Assembly (NCBI GenBank): GCA_963832715.1
Contig: CAWHVB010000010.1
Coordinates: 1-64,000 of the forward strand
Direction of reading: 5' to 3'
DNA: 64,000 nt
DNA from: DATFVA01 sp963832715
GTDB taxonomy: Bacteria; Bacteroidota; Ignavibacteria; Ignavibacteriales; Ignavibacteriaceae
Shown here one piece after another: positions 35,253 through 44,134 of the stretch (positions within the stretch are counted from its first letter, which is position 1; each line of letters begins with the position of its first letter). The notes below the pieces were generated by a model. It did not search any database. It was not told the DNA's origin and saw only the letters and a program-made list of their open reading frames with translations. Made by a program: the position numbers and the translations under genes.

Positions 35253-35696
35253 TTAATATAATTCCAATGACTTATAATATTCAATAACGGTATTCCTCAG
35301 TAAAACAACCATTGTTAATACACCGAGAATTGTCCCCAAAGGGAAAGACACGCAGTCTATACCGGCTATTACAATACTGAATATCCTGTGCTTTCTTCTT
35401 TTAATATATTGAGCAGATATAAGATTACATATGCCTATACTTAGACCTATCAATATCAGTATACCTATAACAATCATAAATATATGCATAAATTCTGCCG
35501 GAGGACCTTGGAAATTATCTGCTAACGCAAATTGCGAATGTTTTTGTGACAGACTAAAAATAAAATTAAATAATAAAAAATAACCGATACCCAAAAATGA
35601 AAATACGATAACAATAATCCCATATATCCTATGGAACAATACTAATAATTTTAGATGTTCTTCATCTATTATTTGTTGTTTATTCAGTTCTTCCAT
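35253..35696 (-). CDS. Conserved multi-pass membrane protein
   Basis: The 147-residue protein has four predicted helices (about 18-48, 68-92, 100-125, 125-140). The RRKHRIFSIVIAGIDCVSFPLGTILGVLTMVVL block is a recurrent motif in small bacterial membrane proteins that lack a name. Function unknown. It lies 99 bases upstream of the secreted protein gene on the same strand. Confidence 0.65.
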   Translation of the reverse strand: MEELNKQQIIDEEHLKLLVLFHRIYGIIVIVFSFLGIGYFLLFNFIFSLSQKHSQFALADNFQGPPAEFMHIFMIVIGILILIGLSIGICNLISAQYIKRRKHRIFSIVIAGIDCVSFPLGTILGVLTMVVLLRNTVIEYYKSLELY

Positions 35697-35757
35697 ATTA
35701 ATTCCCGATATTTTTTTACTTAACTGTTTAAAGTTCTCAGCCTATCCCTTTATGAAG

Positions 35758-35896
35758 AACGCTGCAAAGATTTTCTTAGTTATAATTTTTCTGAAGTATC
35801 GAAAGGACCCTTACATCAGCTTAACTTAATCACATCCCCAGGTATCTTAAGCGATAATCTGTTGAAACTTACTGCAATTTAACGATAAGGGCAATA
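35758..35896 (+). repeat. Dispersed 140-bp repeat, copy 2
   Basis: AACGCTGCAAAGATTTTCTT to GATAAGGGCAATA, matching 27912-28048 over its whole length. It is in the same orientation relative to the neighbouring leftward genes. Confidence 0.75.
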
Positions 35897-35941
35897 CGAA
35901 TTTTCTATCGGTAATATTCTTTCGTAAAGCGGCTTAATGAC

Positions 35942-35993
35942 GTGAGAAGATGAGAAGGTGAGAAGGTGAGAAGGTGAGAAGGTGAGAAGGTGA
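35942..35993 (+). repeat. Regular 8-bp purine tandem repeat
   Basis: GTGAGAAGAT then five exact GAGAAGGT units. It ends 6 bases before the stop codon (on the minus strand) of the alpha/beta hydrolase gene. Confidence 0.8.
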
Positions 35994-35998
35994 ATCGT

Positions 35999-36952
35999 TC
36001 ACTGTAAACTTAGGTTTGTATCAATCAATATCCTGGCGAATTTATTTGATTCGTCGTAGTGAGGCGTATGTGCTGAGTTTTCAAATGTGATAAATTCTTT
36101 TTGTTTTGCATTTATGTAATTATAAAACGAAATCGCAATATCATACGGGGAAATACCGTCATTTATACCATGAATAAAATGCAGCGGGACATCAACTGCT
36201 GATATCGTCTTAAATAGATTTAGATTATTCAATTCCTTCAGCAAAGCGTTTTGACAAAACTCCATTCCTCTAATTGTATTAAAAATGTCATAAATAGAGT
36301 ATGCCGTACAGAAAAGCATATTCCTGATAGTTGAGAATACCAATTGATTGTAGCTGCTTCCGGCTTTCATCCCTCCAAGATCAGTAAGTATTTTGGCCCG
36401 CTGTTGAAATCTCTTAGCATTAATAATCGGTATTCCGTCTAACTCTTTAATTTTACTTATCAGCTTTTTATTATTTAGTTCTGTCGCTTTCTTAATTGCA
36501 TTATTAATAGCAAAGACATTAGCAGATTGTATGTCAATATCAATTCCCACAAGAAAAAGATTACTGAAAAGATTATTTTGTTTTACCGCTGCCATTAAGC
36601 TTACAGTTGCACCAATTGAATATCCGATTATTATAATAGACTGCTTATTGTATTTATTCAGAAGATATTTTGTGCAGGAAATTATATCATCTGCCAATTG
36701 CGAAAAGTTGATTGAACCTGAATCGATCTTTTTGCTGAACGATTTACCGCATCCTCTCTGGTCCCAATATGCAGTCAGGAAATGATCTTCAAAGTGAAGC
36801 AACTTCCCCATAGCATCCGCTTCAGGAATGATAGGTAACCCCGGTCCGGCTTGCACATGAAGCACTAAGGGAGCGTCAGCTGTTTTCCCTCTAACCAGAA
36901 TCCATTGTTCGGAGTCATTTATACTGATATTTTCTAAGAGATTTATACCCAT
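35999..36952 (-). CDS. Alpha/beta hydrolase (proline iminopeptidase-like)
   Basis: The 317-residue protein has the HVQAGPG oxyanion region and a WDQRGCGKS motif typical of prolyl aminopeptidase-like hydrolases. The nucleophile elbow is GYSIG (Ser near 113). The Asp is in HFIHGINDGISP and the His in ENSAHTPHYD near the end. It is cytoplasmic, and the substrate is unknown. Codon use is more AT-rich than neighbouring T9SS genes. An 8-bp repeat tract abuts its 3' end. Confidence 0.85.
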   Translation of the reverse strand: MGINLLENISINDSEQWILVRGKTADAPLVLHVQAGPGLPIIPEADAMGKLLHFEDHFLTAYWDQRGCGKSFSKKIDSGSINFSQLADDIISCTKYLLNKYNKQSIIIIGYSIGATVSLMAAVKQNNLFSNLFLVGIDIDIQSANVFAINNAIKKATELNNKKLISKIKELDGIPIINAKRFQQRAKILTDLGGMKAGSSYNQLVFSTIRNMLFCTAYSIYDIFNTIRGMEFCQNALLKELNNLNLFKTISAVDVPLHFIHGINDGISPYDIAISFYNYINAKQKEFITFENSAHTPHYDESNKFARILIDTNLSLQ

Positions 36953-37136
36953 AATTTCCTGTCGTGTATTTAATGCGTTCTAATCATTTGCAGCTCACCT
37001 GCGGCTGCACATTTTACTAACACTACAAACCACCAACAGCAAATGCCGTGACCAGATGAAGCTGTCTTGTTTAGTTGCTGATTAGCCCTTCTCTATTTTT
37101 TATATCTCAGCAATTTGAACCCTCAAATTAACACTT

Positions 37137-39200
37137 TCATCTTAACAATAGCATCTTTTTAGTGTCCGAATAACTCTCGCTTAGAATTCTGTAAAAATAA
37201 ACTCCACTCGGCAGTACATCAGCATTAAATTCAACCTCATAAGTACCGGCCCGCTTATACTCATTTATTATGGTCCGTAATTCTCTACCGAGAATATCAT
37301 ACAGCAAAATTTTAACGCTTTGTGATTCAGGTACTGAATATTTTATTTTTGTTGAAGGATTGAACGGGTTAGGATAATTCTGGTACAGCTTAAAATCCTT
37401 AACAATTGAATTCCCTGATTCGGCAGTGTTTGTAATAACATCGGAAAGATAGCTCTTCCATAGTCCGTCTCCCCAGGTTCCGAGAAAAATCAAAGAATCA
37501 TTTACAGCAAGACTGTTGAATTCCGCGTTTGACAGTCCATCTTCTCTAATTTGTATCCAACTATTACCATAATTATCTGAGTAAAATAAATCTGAAGAAG
37601 TCATCGCAAATAATTTTGACGTTGTATTGGCAAGCCTTCGTATAAGGGTATCCTGAAAAGCAGACTGCTGCCATACTGGATTATTTTCGGTAGTAATAAA
37701 GATGCCGTTTAACGTCCCTGCAAATAACTCAGATCCCATAGATGCCAGTGATATTACCGGTATATCTTCTAAACCAAAAGTTGACCAGCTGGTTCCATTG
37801 TCAGTTGATCGGAACATCCCGGAATTAGTACCTGCATAAAGAATGGAATCTACAGTAACTGCTTTATTAATAACAAGATCGGTTAAACCTGTATTAACTT
37901 GCTGCCAGATCGCACCATCGGTGGATGTTCGGAAGATACCTTCCGATGTTCCGGCAAAAAGGTAAGAGCTGTTTTCAATAATATTGTTGACGTATTTATT
38001 CGCCAGCCCGATTTGAGTCCAGGTATGACCGCTGTCCGTCGACTTAAAAACTCCGCCTGCTCCCGGGATATTAGGACTTGCCCCGGCGTAAACATTAGAG
38101 TTAGTAAAGTGGAAACAATTTGCAAAGCTGTGCGCAAGGTTATTATAATCGACAAAACCATTTCCTGAATTTCTTGAGATGAATACTCCGGGTTGAGCAT
38201 CATTCCCGACAAAAAGGTTATCGCCGTCAATACCAATGGCTTCAACCATCGTATTGCTGATCACTCCGGTAGCCAGCCAGCTGCTTCCGTTATCGGTGGA
38301 AATGATAATGCCGATGTCACGGCATCCTGCAATAATATTTCCGTTTGAAAATCCTGCTGAATAAATATCAGCCGTGTTAAGACCAAGGTTATCCCAGTTA
38401 GCCCCTCCATCACCCGATAAGTATAAACCCTGGTAAGTGCCTAAGTAAATGTTTGATCCATTTGTTTCTAAAACGTATACGTCGGATAAAGCCCCTGCAT
38501 TAAATAAGACAGTCCACTGTGAGCTGGCAAGTGAGTATTTATAAACAATCTCTTCAAATGATGCTATAAGATCACCGTTAAAAACAGTAAGTGATGACAC
38601 GTAGAACCGGCCGCCGGGCCTTTCAAGTGCCGACCAGGTGTCTCCGTTGTCTGTTGTCACGTATACACCCCCTCCGCTGGTTCCTGCGAATAAATTGCTC
38701 CCGATGCTTTTTACAGAGACTACAGGCTGAAGATTGTAATTGGTCAGTGTCCAGTGAATTCCATTATCTGAAGAACGGAATATTTTATTTCCGCTTGTTC
38801 CGGCGAATATATAATTATCGTTTCTGCAGAATGAAGTGATTGAAACGCCGGCTAGATTAATAGTGTTGATTTGAGCCCATGAACCGCCGTTGTCATCTGA
38901 GAAAAATAATATCCCGGATCCGGTACCGTCCCAAACCCCCGCGAAAAAAAATCCATTTAGGTAACAAATTGCAGAAACGTCAGCCCCCCAGAAACCGTTA
39001 TTGGCTTCGCTCCAGGAAAGACCGTCATCAGCAGAACTATAAAATCCCTGGGGAGTCCCGGCAATAACAACGGAATTTCCTGCTGCAATATTATTTACCT
39101 GCCAGCCGTACGGACCTCTTAATTTTTCCCATCCGTTTTGTGCAGATAAAAATAAAGTAAAGGTAAGGACACATATCAATATTGTATATATTGTTTTCAT
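37137..39200 (-). CDS. T9SS-exported BNR beta-propeller protein
   Basis: The 687-residue protein has a signal peptide (to SAQ, about 20). Some 13 repeats of ~40 residues follow with S.D.G.SW / S.DNG..W motifs (sortilin/BNR type) over about 25-590. A short linker leads to the T9SS sorting domain (about 605-687, NYPNPFNPSTKIKYSVPE...KKMLLLR). Surface or secreted; it may bind glycans or proteins. It is one of four such propellers between 31.9 and 45.4 kb. Confidence 0.88.
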   Translation of the reverse strand: MKTIYTILICVLTFTLFLSAQNGWEKLRGPYGWQVNNIAAGNSVVIAGTPQGFYSSADDGLSWSEANNGFWGADVSAICYLNGFFFAGVWDGTGSGILFFSDDNGGSWAQINTINLAGVSITSFCRNDNYIFAGTSGNKIFRSSDNGIHWTLTNYNLQPVVSVKSIGSNLFAGTSGGGVYVTTDNGDTWSALERPGGRFYVSSLTVFNGDLIASFEEIVYKYSLASSQWTVLFNAGALSDVYVLETNGSNIYLGTYQGLYLSGDGGANWDNLGLNTADIYSAGFSNGNIIAGCRDIGIIISTDNGSSWLATGVISNTMVEAIGIDGDNLFVGNDAQPGVFISRNSGNGFVDYNNLAHSFANCFHFTNSNVYAGASPNIPGAGGVFKSTDSGHTWTQIGLANKYVNNIIENSSYLFAGTSEGIFRTSTDGAIWQQVNTGLTDLVINKAVTVDSILYAGTNSGMFRSTDNGTSWSTFGLEDIPVISLASMGSELFAGTLNGIFITTENNPVWQQSAFQDTLIRRLANTTSKLFAMTSSDLFYSDNYGNSWIQIREDGLSNAEFNSLAVNDSLIFLGTWGDGLWKSYLSDVITNTAESGNSIVKDFKLYQNYPNPFNPSTKIKYSVPESQSVKILLYDILGRELRTIINEYKRAGTYEVEFNADVLPSGVYFYRILSESYSDTKKMLLLR

Positions 39201-39272
39201 TTTAATTTTCCAGGTTATTTAAGGATAGGACATATTTAAACCTCAATTGCAGAAACAGAAGTATACAGAGCG

Positions 39273-39451
39273 GAAGGGTCAGCTTATTCATCCCTCGTGC
39301 TGAAGGGTTTTGTATTGAATTGAAATCTAAAGGAAAAGAATTGTTTTTTTTGAGAAATAATATCCGGCGTGCAAAATTTAAGCGCGTTGATAGCAAAACT
39401 ATATTTGAACGATTCATAAAGAACATTGAGCAGAAATCATTTTCTCCCTAA
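39273..39451 (+). pseudogene. Possible remnant of a small gene
   Basis: One + frame reads GRVSLFIPRAEGFCIELKS, then RAKFKRVDSKTIFERFIKNIEQ and a TAA at 39449-39451. Its basic-hydrophobic pattern is protein-like, but there is no start codon or ribosome site. The stop lies inside a 10-base hairpin (39434-39460). No family recognised; the remainder of 39201-39646 is empty. Confidence 0.25.
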
Positions 39452-39460
39452 AAATGATTT
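39434..39460. terminator. AAATCATTTT hairpin
   Basis: Perfect 10-base inverted repeat AAATCATTTT/AAAATGATTT with a 7-base loop, T-rich on both strands. Possible bidirectional terminator. Confidence 0.4.
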
Positions 39461-39646
39461 AATCAATAACAGAAACATATATACTTCTATTGTTAATATC
39501 AATCGATGCAGGCGGACAATATATACCTGCACTGAAAAGTTTGACATTTATGTTATTGCTCATTTCAATGCCATTCTCGCTTTGTCCGGAAGGGAATGAA
39601 ATGCGGATTAATGGGATCAGATAGATTTTAACAGAATAAGATGTGC

Positions 39647-40120
39647 CTATTCTTTTACGGCAACTGACCGCAGTCTGTGAAAGAGAATTGACCAGAGTTG
39701 GTATGATGCACCTATTATAAAGGCGGCTAGTGCGTATAAAATGCTGATCATATCGTTCGACAGAAAGTAAATGAAACCATAAACCGCCAGCGGTATGTAT
39801 AATATTGTTCCGGTGATTACACCGGGCGAGTACTCCTTTGTTTTTATAACCCCTTTGATATGCCAGATGCCGTTGGCTGCTAACATTGTCATTACTCCCA
39901 ACCATAATGCAATGCCGAAGACGCCTGCCCCGATCGCCGCGATATCATAACAAAGAATTAATAACCCTCCATTGATGAGGAAGAGAAACTTCCAGGTCAC
40001 GCTTTTTTTAATCCCTGGTTTGTACGTTTTATACCATTCGGAGAAACCGCCGGGGAATACAAATTCTTCAAATATGTGAAGACACGCCGCTATTAGTGGA
40101 GTCCAGAACAACCAATACAC
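39647..40120 (-). CDS. HXXEE-motif membrane protein
   Basis: The 157-residue protein has five predicted helices and the defining HIFEEF motif near residue 16 (H-x-x-E-E), plus a conserved GIWHI in the middle. It belongs to the HXXEE family of integral membrane proteins, possibly metal-dependent, of unknown activity. It is alone on the minus strand and divergent from the methyltransferase gene. Confidence 0.85.
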   Translation of the reverse strand: MYWLFWTPLIAACLHIFEEFVFPGGFSEWYKTYKPGIKKSVTWKFLFLINGGLLILCYDIAAIGAGVFGIALWLGVMTMLAANGIWHIKGVIKTKEYSPGVITGTILYIPLAVYGFIYFLSNDMISILYALAAFIIGASYQLWSILFHRLRSVAVKE

Positions 40121-40203
40121 GATTATTCCTTTTTACCAAATGTATGTTAAAAAGAGTTAACAGTAAATTGTTAATTATAAATTGTTAATTATAAATTAGC
40201 AGT

Positions 40204-40947
40204 ATGAAAGATAATTTTTCAAAGCAGTCTGATCTGTATGCTCAGTACAGACCGTCGTATCCCGAAGAGATATTCAGGTTTATTTACTCTTTTGTCGGGG
40301 AATATAAATGTGCTATGGACTGCGCTTCGGGTAATGGTCAGGTTGCCGCAGAGCTGGCTGCGAAGTTTAACAGGGTAATCGGGACAGACATAAGCAGAAA
40401 TCAGCTGTCCCTTGCTCATCGTTCAGCTAATATTCATTATATCGTTGAAAAAGCAGAACAATCCTCCCTCCGTGATAATACTATAAGTCTCCTTACTGTT
40501 GCCCAGGCGATCCATTGGTTCGATTTCAAGAGTTTTTATAATGAAACCCTGAGGATACTTAAACCGGGCGGAGTAATAGCTGTAATCGGCTACCATCTGC
40601 TCAGGATCGATAATGATATAGATAGAATTATCGATGATTTTTATTCGGGTGAACTGGCACCTTACTGGGATGAAGAGCGAAAATATATAGACGAGTATTA
40701 CAGGACTATCCCTTTCCCATTTGAAGAAATCCCATCGCCTTTATTCCAATCTGAATTTTTCTGGGACCTTGATCATTTAATCGGCTACCTGAATTCGTGG
40801 TCCGCGGTTCAGCATTTTAAAGACAAAAATCATTTTAATCCGTTAAATACTGTACTCAAAGACCTACAGAATGCCTGGGGAAATACCCCGCAGAAAAAAG
40901 TGGTATTCCCTATATTTTTGAAACTGGGAACCTGTAAAGCGATGTAA
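40204..40947 (+). CDS. Class I SAM-dependent methyltransferase
   Basis: The 247-residue protein opens KQSDLYAQYRPSYP, as in the methyltransferase-11 group. Motif I is MDCASGNGQVAAEL (about 38-51), the acidic residue after it is in GTDIS, motif II is near LLTVAQAIHWFD, and motif III is LRILKPGGVIAVIGY. It uses S-adenosylmethionine to methylate a small molecule; the substrate is unknown. Its TAA stop forms part of a purine tract. Confidence 0.9.
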   Translation: MKDNFSKQSDLYAQYRPSYPEEIFRFIYSFVGEYKCAMDCASGNGQVAAELAAKFNRVIGTDISRNQLSLAHRSANIHYIVEKAEQSSLRDNTISLLTVAQAIHWFDFKSFYNETLRILKPGGVIAVIGYHLLRIDNDIDRIIDDFYSGELAPYWDEERKYIDEYYRTIPFPFEEIPSPLFQSEFFWDLDHLIGYLNSWSAVQHFKDKNHFNPLNTVLKDLQNAWGNTPQKKVVFPIFLKLGTCKAM

Positions 40948-40996
40948 GAAGGTGAGATGTAAGAAGGTGAGAAGATTAGAAGATAAGAGGGTAAGG
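40945..40996 (+). repeat. Purine tract overlapping a stop codon
   Basis: Variants of AAGAAGGT/GAGAAGAT begin at the methyltransferase TAA and lead into GCAACCGCAGCGTAACTCAGG, a relative of the palindrome that hosts the MITE elsewhere. Confidence 0.65.
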
Positions 40997-41177
40997 ACGA
41001 AGCAACCGCAGCGTAACTCAGGTGATTCTGAACCATCCTCATAACAGCAAATTTGATTTAAACAATTCTTATATTCTGGAGAGTTTTAATATTTTTCCAG
41101 GACAATCATATAAAATCAAGAAAAAATCCGAAATCTTAATCCCTAATTAAAATCCAACATAATGACAGGTGGAAAAA

Positions 41178-43361
41178 ATGAAAGTTGTAATACTGAGTTT
41201 CTGTTTCATTTCTGTCCTTCTGATAAACAACAACGCTTTTTCGCAGGACTTCTGGGAGTCGGCAAACGGTCCGTACGGGGGAGGAGTTTATTCTATCGCG
41301 GTTAATTCAAATGACGGGATCTTTGCGGGAAGTAAAAACGGAGGAGTCTTTTTTTCGGATGATAATGGAGAATCCTGGGTATATAGGGGGAACGGACTTG
41401 TTTCCCGGCTGGTTAACGTCGTAGCTGTCGCCCCGAACGGGAATGTCTTTGCCGGAACCCAGGGGGGATTATTCGTTTCATCGGATAATGGTGAAAGCTG
41501 GCAAACGTTAAAGAATGGATTGACAAGCACTGATATCATCTGTCTTGCTTTTAACTCGTCGGGATATATTTTTGCCGGCACGTTCGATGGCGGGATCTTT
41601 AGATCGACTGATGAAGGTCAGAACTGGACGCAGATAAATAATGGTATCGGTGATAAGCTTTATGTCCAATGCCTCGCTGTTAATTCTGATGACGATGTTT
41701 TCGCAGGGTCTGCTTCTTTTGAATCGGGTGGAAGTATATTCCGTTCAACTGATGACGGTGATACCTGGACGGAATCGAACGGCACGCTTAGTAGTCCCGT
41801 TGCAATTTCAATGGTGATCAATTCATCCGGAGATATTTTTGCCGGACTGGATTCGTTCGGACTTGTAACTGGTATCGTCCGCTCCACCGATAACGGCGTG
41901 AGCTGGACGGTGATCACTAATGGATTGACTACCTCCAACAATATAAATGCCCTCGCTCTTAATTCAGCCGACGTTTTATATGCCGGCAGCTACGGCGATG
42001 GCGTATTTAAATCGACTGATAACGGTGATAACTGGACGTCCGCCAGCTCCGGACTTACTTCTTTATTTACCGTTGCGCTGTCAGTCAATTCGAATGATGA
42101 TGTTTTTGCAGGCGATTTTCAGGGCGGCGGAGTATACCGTTCAACAGATAATGGTGCAAACTGGGTTCAGAAAGTAGAGGGAATCTCGGCAGTCGAAATT
42201 AACGACCTGGTGTACAACCCCGGCGATAAAAATATTTATGCGGCCACATCCGGCTCCGGTCTCTTTAAATCTTCCGATCTCGGCACTTCCTGGATAAAAT
42301 TGGATAATCTTCCTGCATCTTTTATTAGATCCGCTGAGGCAAATGCCGATGGCTATCTGTTTGTTTCATCAGGGTTAAATAATAATGATGGAGTCTACAG
42401 GTCTACTGATTACGGCGACAGCTGGACATTAATCAACAACGGTCTTCCGGAATTGGTGATAAATGACCTTGCGGTTAATTCCACGGGTAAACTTTTTGCT
42501 GCCTGTTATCAGTACGGTGTATATAATTCAACAGATAACGGTGATACCTGGACGGCGGATACTGTAAATATGCTGTGCCAGGCGGGGTATTCATTATTTA
42601 TAAACAGGGAGGATAATGTATTTGTAGGCAACACCGGCTGCAATGAAAATATTTACAGATCTACTGATGATGGTGCATCCTGGACGCTGATCAATAACGG
42701 ACTTACTTCTATAATGGTTGTTGCTCTTGCAGGCAATAGCGAAGGCGATCTGTATGCAGGCACAATTACTCTGTTCGGAATGGGCGGAGGAATATTCAAG
42801 AGTAAAGATAACGGTGATACCTGGCTGGAAAAGTCGGATGGTATTACAAATGTTGAAGTCAGTACCCTTGCAGTAAATTCTATTGGAGATATTTATGCAG
42901 GTACTCTCGGCGGGGTATTTGTTTCAATCGATAACGCCGACTCCTGGAATGAGAAAAATGATGGACTGTTTAATCGTGATGTAAGAAAACTGGAATTTAC
43001 TCCTGATGGTTTTTTATTTGCGGGGACTCTGGGGAATGGAGTATTCAGAAGTATGAACTCTACTACCGCTGTTGAAACCGGCGGAAAAATCACACCTGCA
43101 GAGTATAATTTGAGTCAGAATTACCCGAACCCTTTTAACCCGACTACAACAATTCATTATTCTGTTAAGAAAGCTGGTTTCGTATCATTGAAAGTTTATG
43201 ACATACTCGGCAGGGAAGCAGCCAAACTCGTTAATGAAAACCAGAAAGCCGGTGATCATTCAATAGAATTTAATGCTTCAAATCTTACTTCCGGAATTTA
43301 TATCTATACACTTAACTCCGGCGGATATGTGGAGAGCAGGAAGATGGCTCTCGTTAGATGA
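41178..43361 (+). CDS. T9SS-exported BNR beta-propeller protein
   Basis: The ATG at 41178 with AGGTGG upstream is preferred over a GTG at 41169. The 727-residue protein has a signal peptide ending NAFSQ. About fourteen repeats of ~43 residues have the motifs FAG...GGVFRSTDNG.SW. The T9SS sorting domain is at about 645-727 (NYPNPFNPTTTIHYSV...RKMALVR). Predicted extracellular. The close resemblance to 37137-39200 and 44135-45379 suggests repeated duplication. The TGA stop is part of a GATGAGAAG purine tract. Confidence 0.9.
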   Translation: MKVVILSFCFISVLLINNNAFSQDFWESANGPYGGGVYSIAVNSNDGIFAGSKNGGVFFSDDNGESWVYRGNGLVSRLVNVVAVAPNGNVFAGTQGGLFVSSDNGESWQTLKNGLTSTDIICLAFNSSGYIFAGTFDGGIFRSTDEGQNWTQINNGIGDKLYVQCLAVNSDDDVFAGSASFESGGSIFRSTDDGDTWTESNGTLSSPVAISMVINSSGDIFAGLDSFGLVTGIVRSTDNGVSWTVITNGLTTSNNINALALNSADVLYAGSYGDGVFKSTDNGDNWTSASSGLTSLFTVALSVNSNDDVFAGDFQGGGVYRSTDNGANWVQKVEGISAVEINDLVYNPGDKNIYAATSGSGLFKSSDLGTSWIKLDNLPASFIRSAEANADGYLFVSSGLNNNDGVYRSTDYGDSWTLINNGLPELVINDLAVNSTGKLFAACYQYGVYNSTDNGDTWTADTVNMLCQAGYSLFINREDNVFVGNTGCNENIYRSTDDGASWTLINNGLTSIMVVALAGNSEGDLYAGTITLFGMGGGIFKSKDNGDTWLEKSDGITNVEVSTLAVNSIGDIYAGTLGGVFVSIDNADSWNEKNDGLFNRDVRKLEFTPDGFLFAGTLGNGVFRSMNSTTAVETGGKITPAEYNLSQNYPNPFNPTTTIHYSVKKAGFVSLKVYDILGREAAKLVNENQKAGDHSIEFNASNLTSGIYIYTLNSGGYVESRKMALVR

Positions 43362-43411
43362 GAAGATGGGAAGATAAGAAGATGAGAAGATGAGAAGGTA
43401 AGAAGATAAGT
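43359..43411 (+). repeat. Purine tract starting at a stop codon
   Basis: Units of GAGAAGAT/AAGAAGAT begin with the TGA of the propeller gene. They are followed by GTTGCAACCCGCAGCGTAGCCCAGG and the second MITE-like copy. Confidence 0.7.
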
Positions 43412-43440
43412 TCGTTGCAACCCGCAGCGTAGCCCAGGTC

Positions 43441-43611
43441 TCCCGAGGCTGTGTGAAAATGTAGAGCGACCTGTCCCGCTTCTATAGCGGGAAACGCTGT
43501 TCTTACCTGCCGGTAGGCAGGTCGCTTACCCTGGACCATTAAAAATCTGAATTTGTAGATTCGGCCGCCGCTGGGTTGTTCCCCGGGTTTGATTTTCACA
43601 CAGCCTCTCCC
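43441..43611 (-). mobile_element. MITE-like element copy 2 with nested palindromes
   Basis: A 163-bp element (43445-43607) has ends GAGGCTGTGTGAAAAT / ATTTTCACACAGCCTC and is flanked by TCCC (43441-43444, 43608-43611). The interior is the complement of copy 1. The AGCGA-AACGCTGTT-TCGCT hairpin carries two extra inserts: one contains CCCGCTTCTATAGCGGG and the other CCTGCCGGTAGGCAGG, each a palindrome of its own. The flanking palindrome CCAGGTC/GACCTGAG is as in copy 1. Confidence 0.8.
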
Positions 43612-43676
43612 GACCTGAGATGCTAAGAAGATGAGAAGATGAGAAGGTAAGTTCGTTGCAACCTGGAGCGATCCGA

Positions 43677-44087
43677 TCAAATAATATCATCCTCCCACAG
43701 CAGCGAGATTATCTTCCAGCCTCCATTAAATAATAATTGAAAATGCTTTGTGCCTTTGCCGGTGAATTGTTTTCCGTTAAGAATTCCTTTTTTTTCATAC
43801 TTGCTTAACCTCGAGGCAATTCCATTATCTATAATTGTCTCTTTCACGGTCTCCCATTCATTGAACTCAGTCAGGACACCGCCGGTAAGCAGCTCCGCTC
43901 TCGGAAGCATAAATTCGCTGATCGTCATTACTTCAATTTTATTTTCCGTTCTTTTAGTAATCAGGGCTCCCGGATAGAATATATTTTCCATACTGCTGAA
44001 ATCAGGTATTCTGCCGTTCCTGTTATCAAAGACAGCATAATATGAGGTTATAACTTTATCTATTTCATCCGGGGATGTATCTTTCAT
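43677..44087 (-). CDS. NTF2-like protein
   Basis: The 136-residue protein has no signal peptide. The pattern DEIDKVITSYYAVFDNRNGRIPDFSSMENIFYPGALIT, then the beta-sheet half ending GTKHFQLLFNGGWKIISLLWEDD, fits nuclear-transport-factor-2/SnoaL-like proteins. Such proteins bind or transform small ligands. It lies 47 bases upstream of a T9SS propeller gene on the same strand. Function unknown. Confidence 0.75.
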   Translation of the reverse strand: MKDTSPDEIDKVITSYYAVFDNRNGRIPDFSSMENIFYPGALITKRTENKIEVMTISEFMLPRAELLTGGVLTEFNEWETVKETIIDNGIASRLSKYEKKGILNGKQFTGKGTKHFQLLFNGGWKIISLLWEDDII

Positions 44088-44134
44088 AGCTCATCTCAAT
44101 TATAATTAAAGTTAAACGTTTTTGATTATACTCA

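Larger units (their letters stand above)
35697..35998. other. Intergenic with dispersed repeats
   Basis: 302-base gap with no gene. It is filled by the second 140-bp repeat copy and the most regular purine tract of the window. Confidence 0.6.

Noticed and set aside
35942..35993. CRISPR array
   Set aside because: Units are 8 bp with no spacers; other repeat clusters in the window also lack unique spacers of constant length, and no cas gene is present.
39459..39905. 148-codon minus-strand frame
   Set aside because: It overlaps the HXXEE gene in another frame and has no motif.
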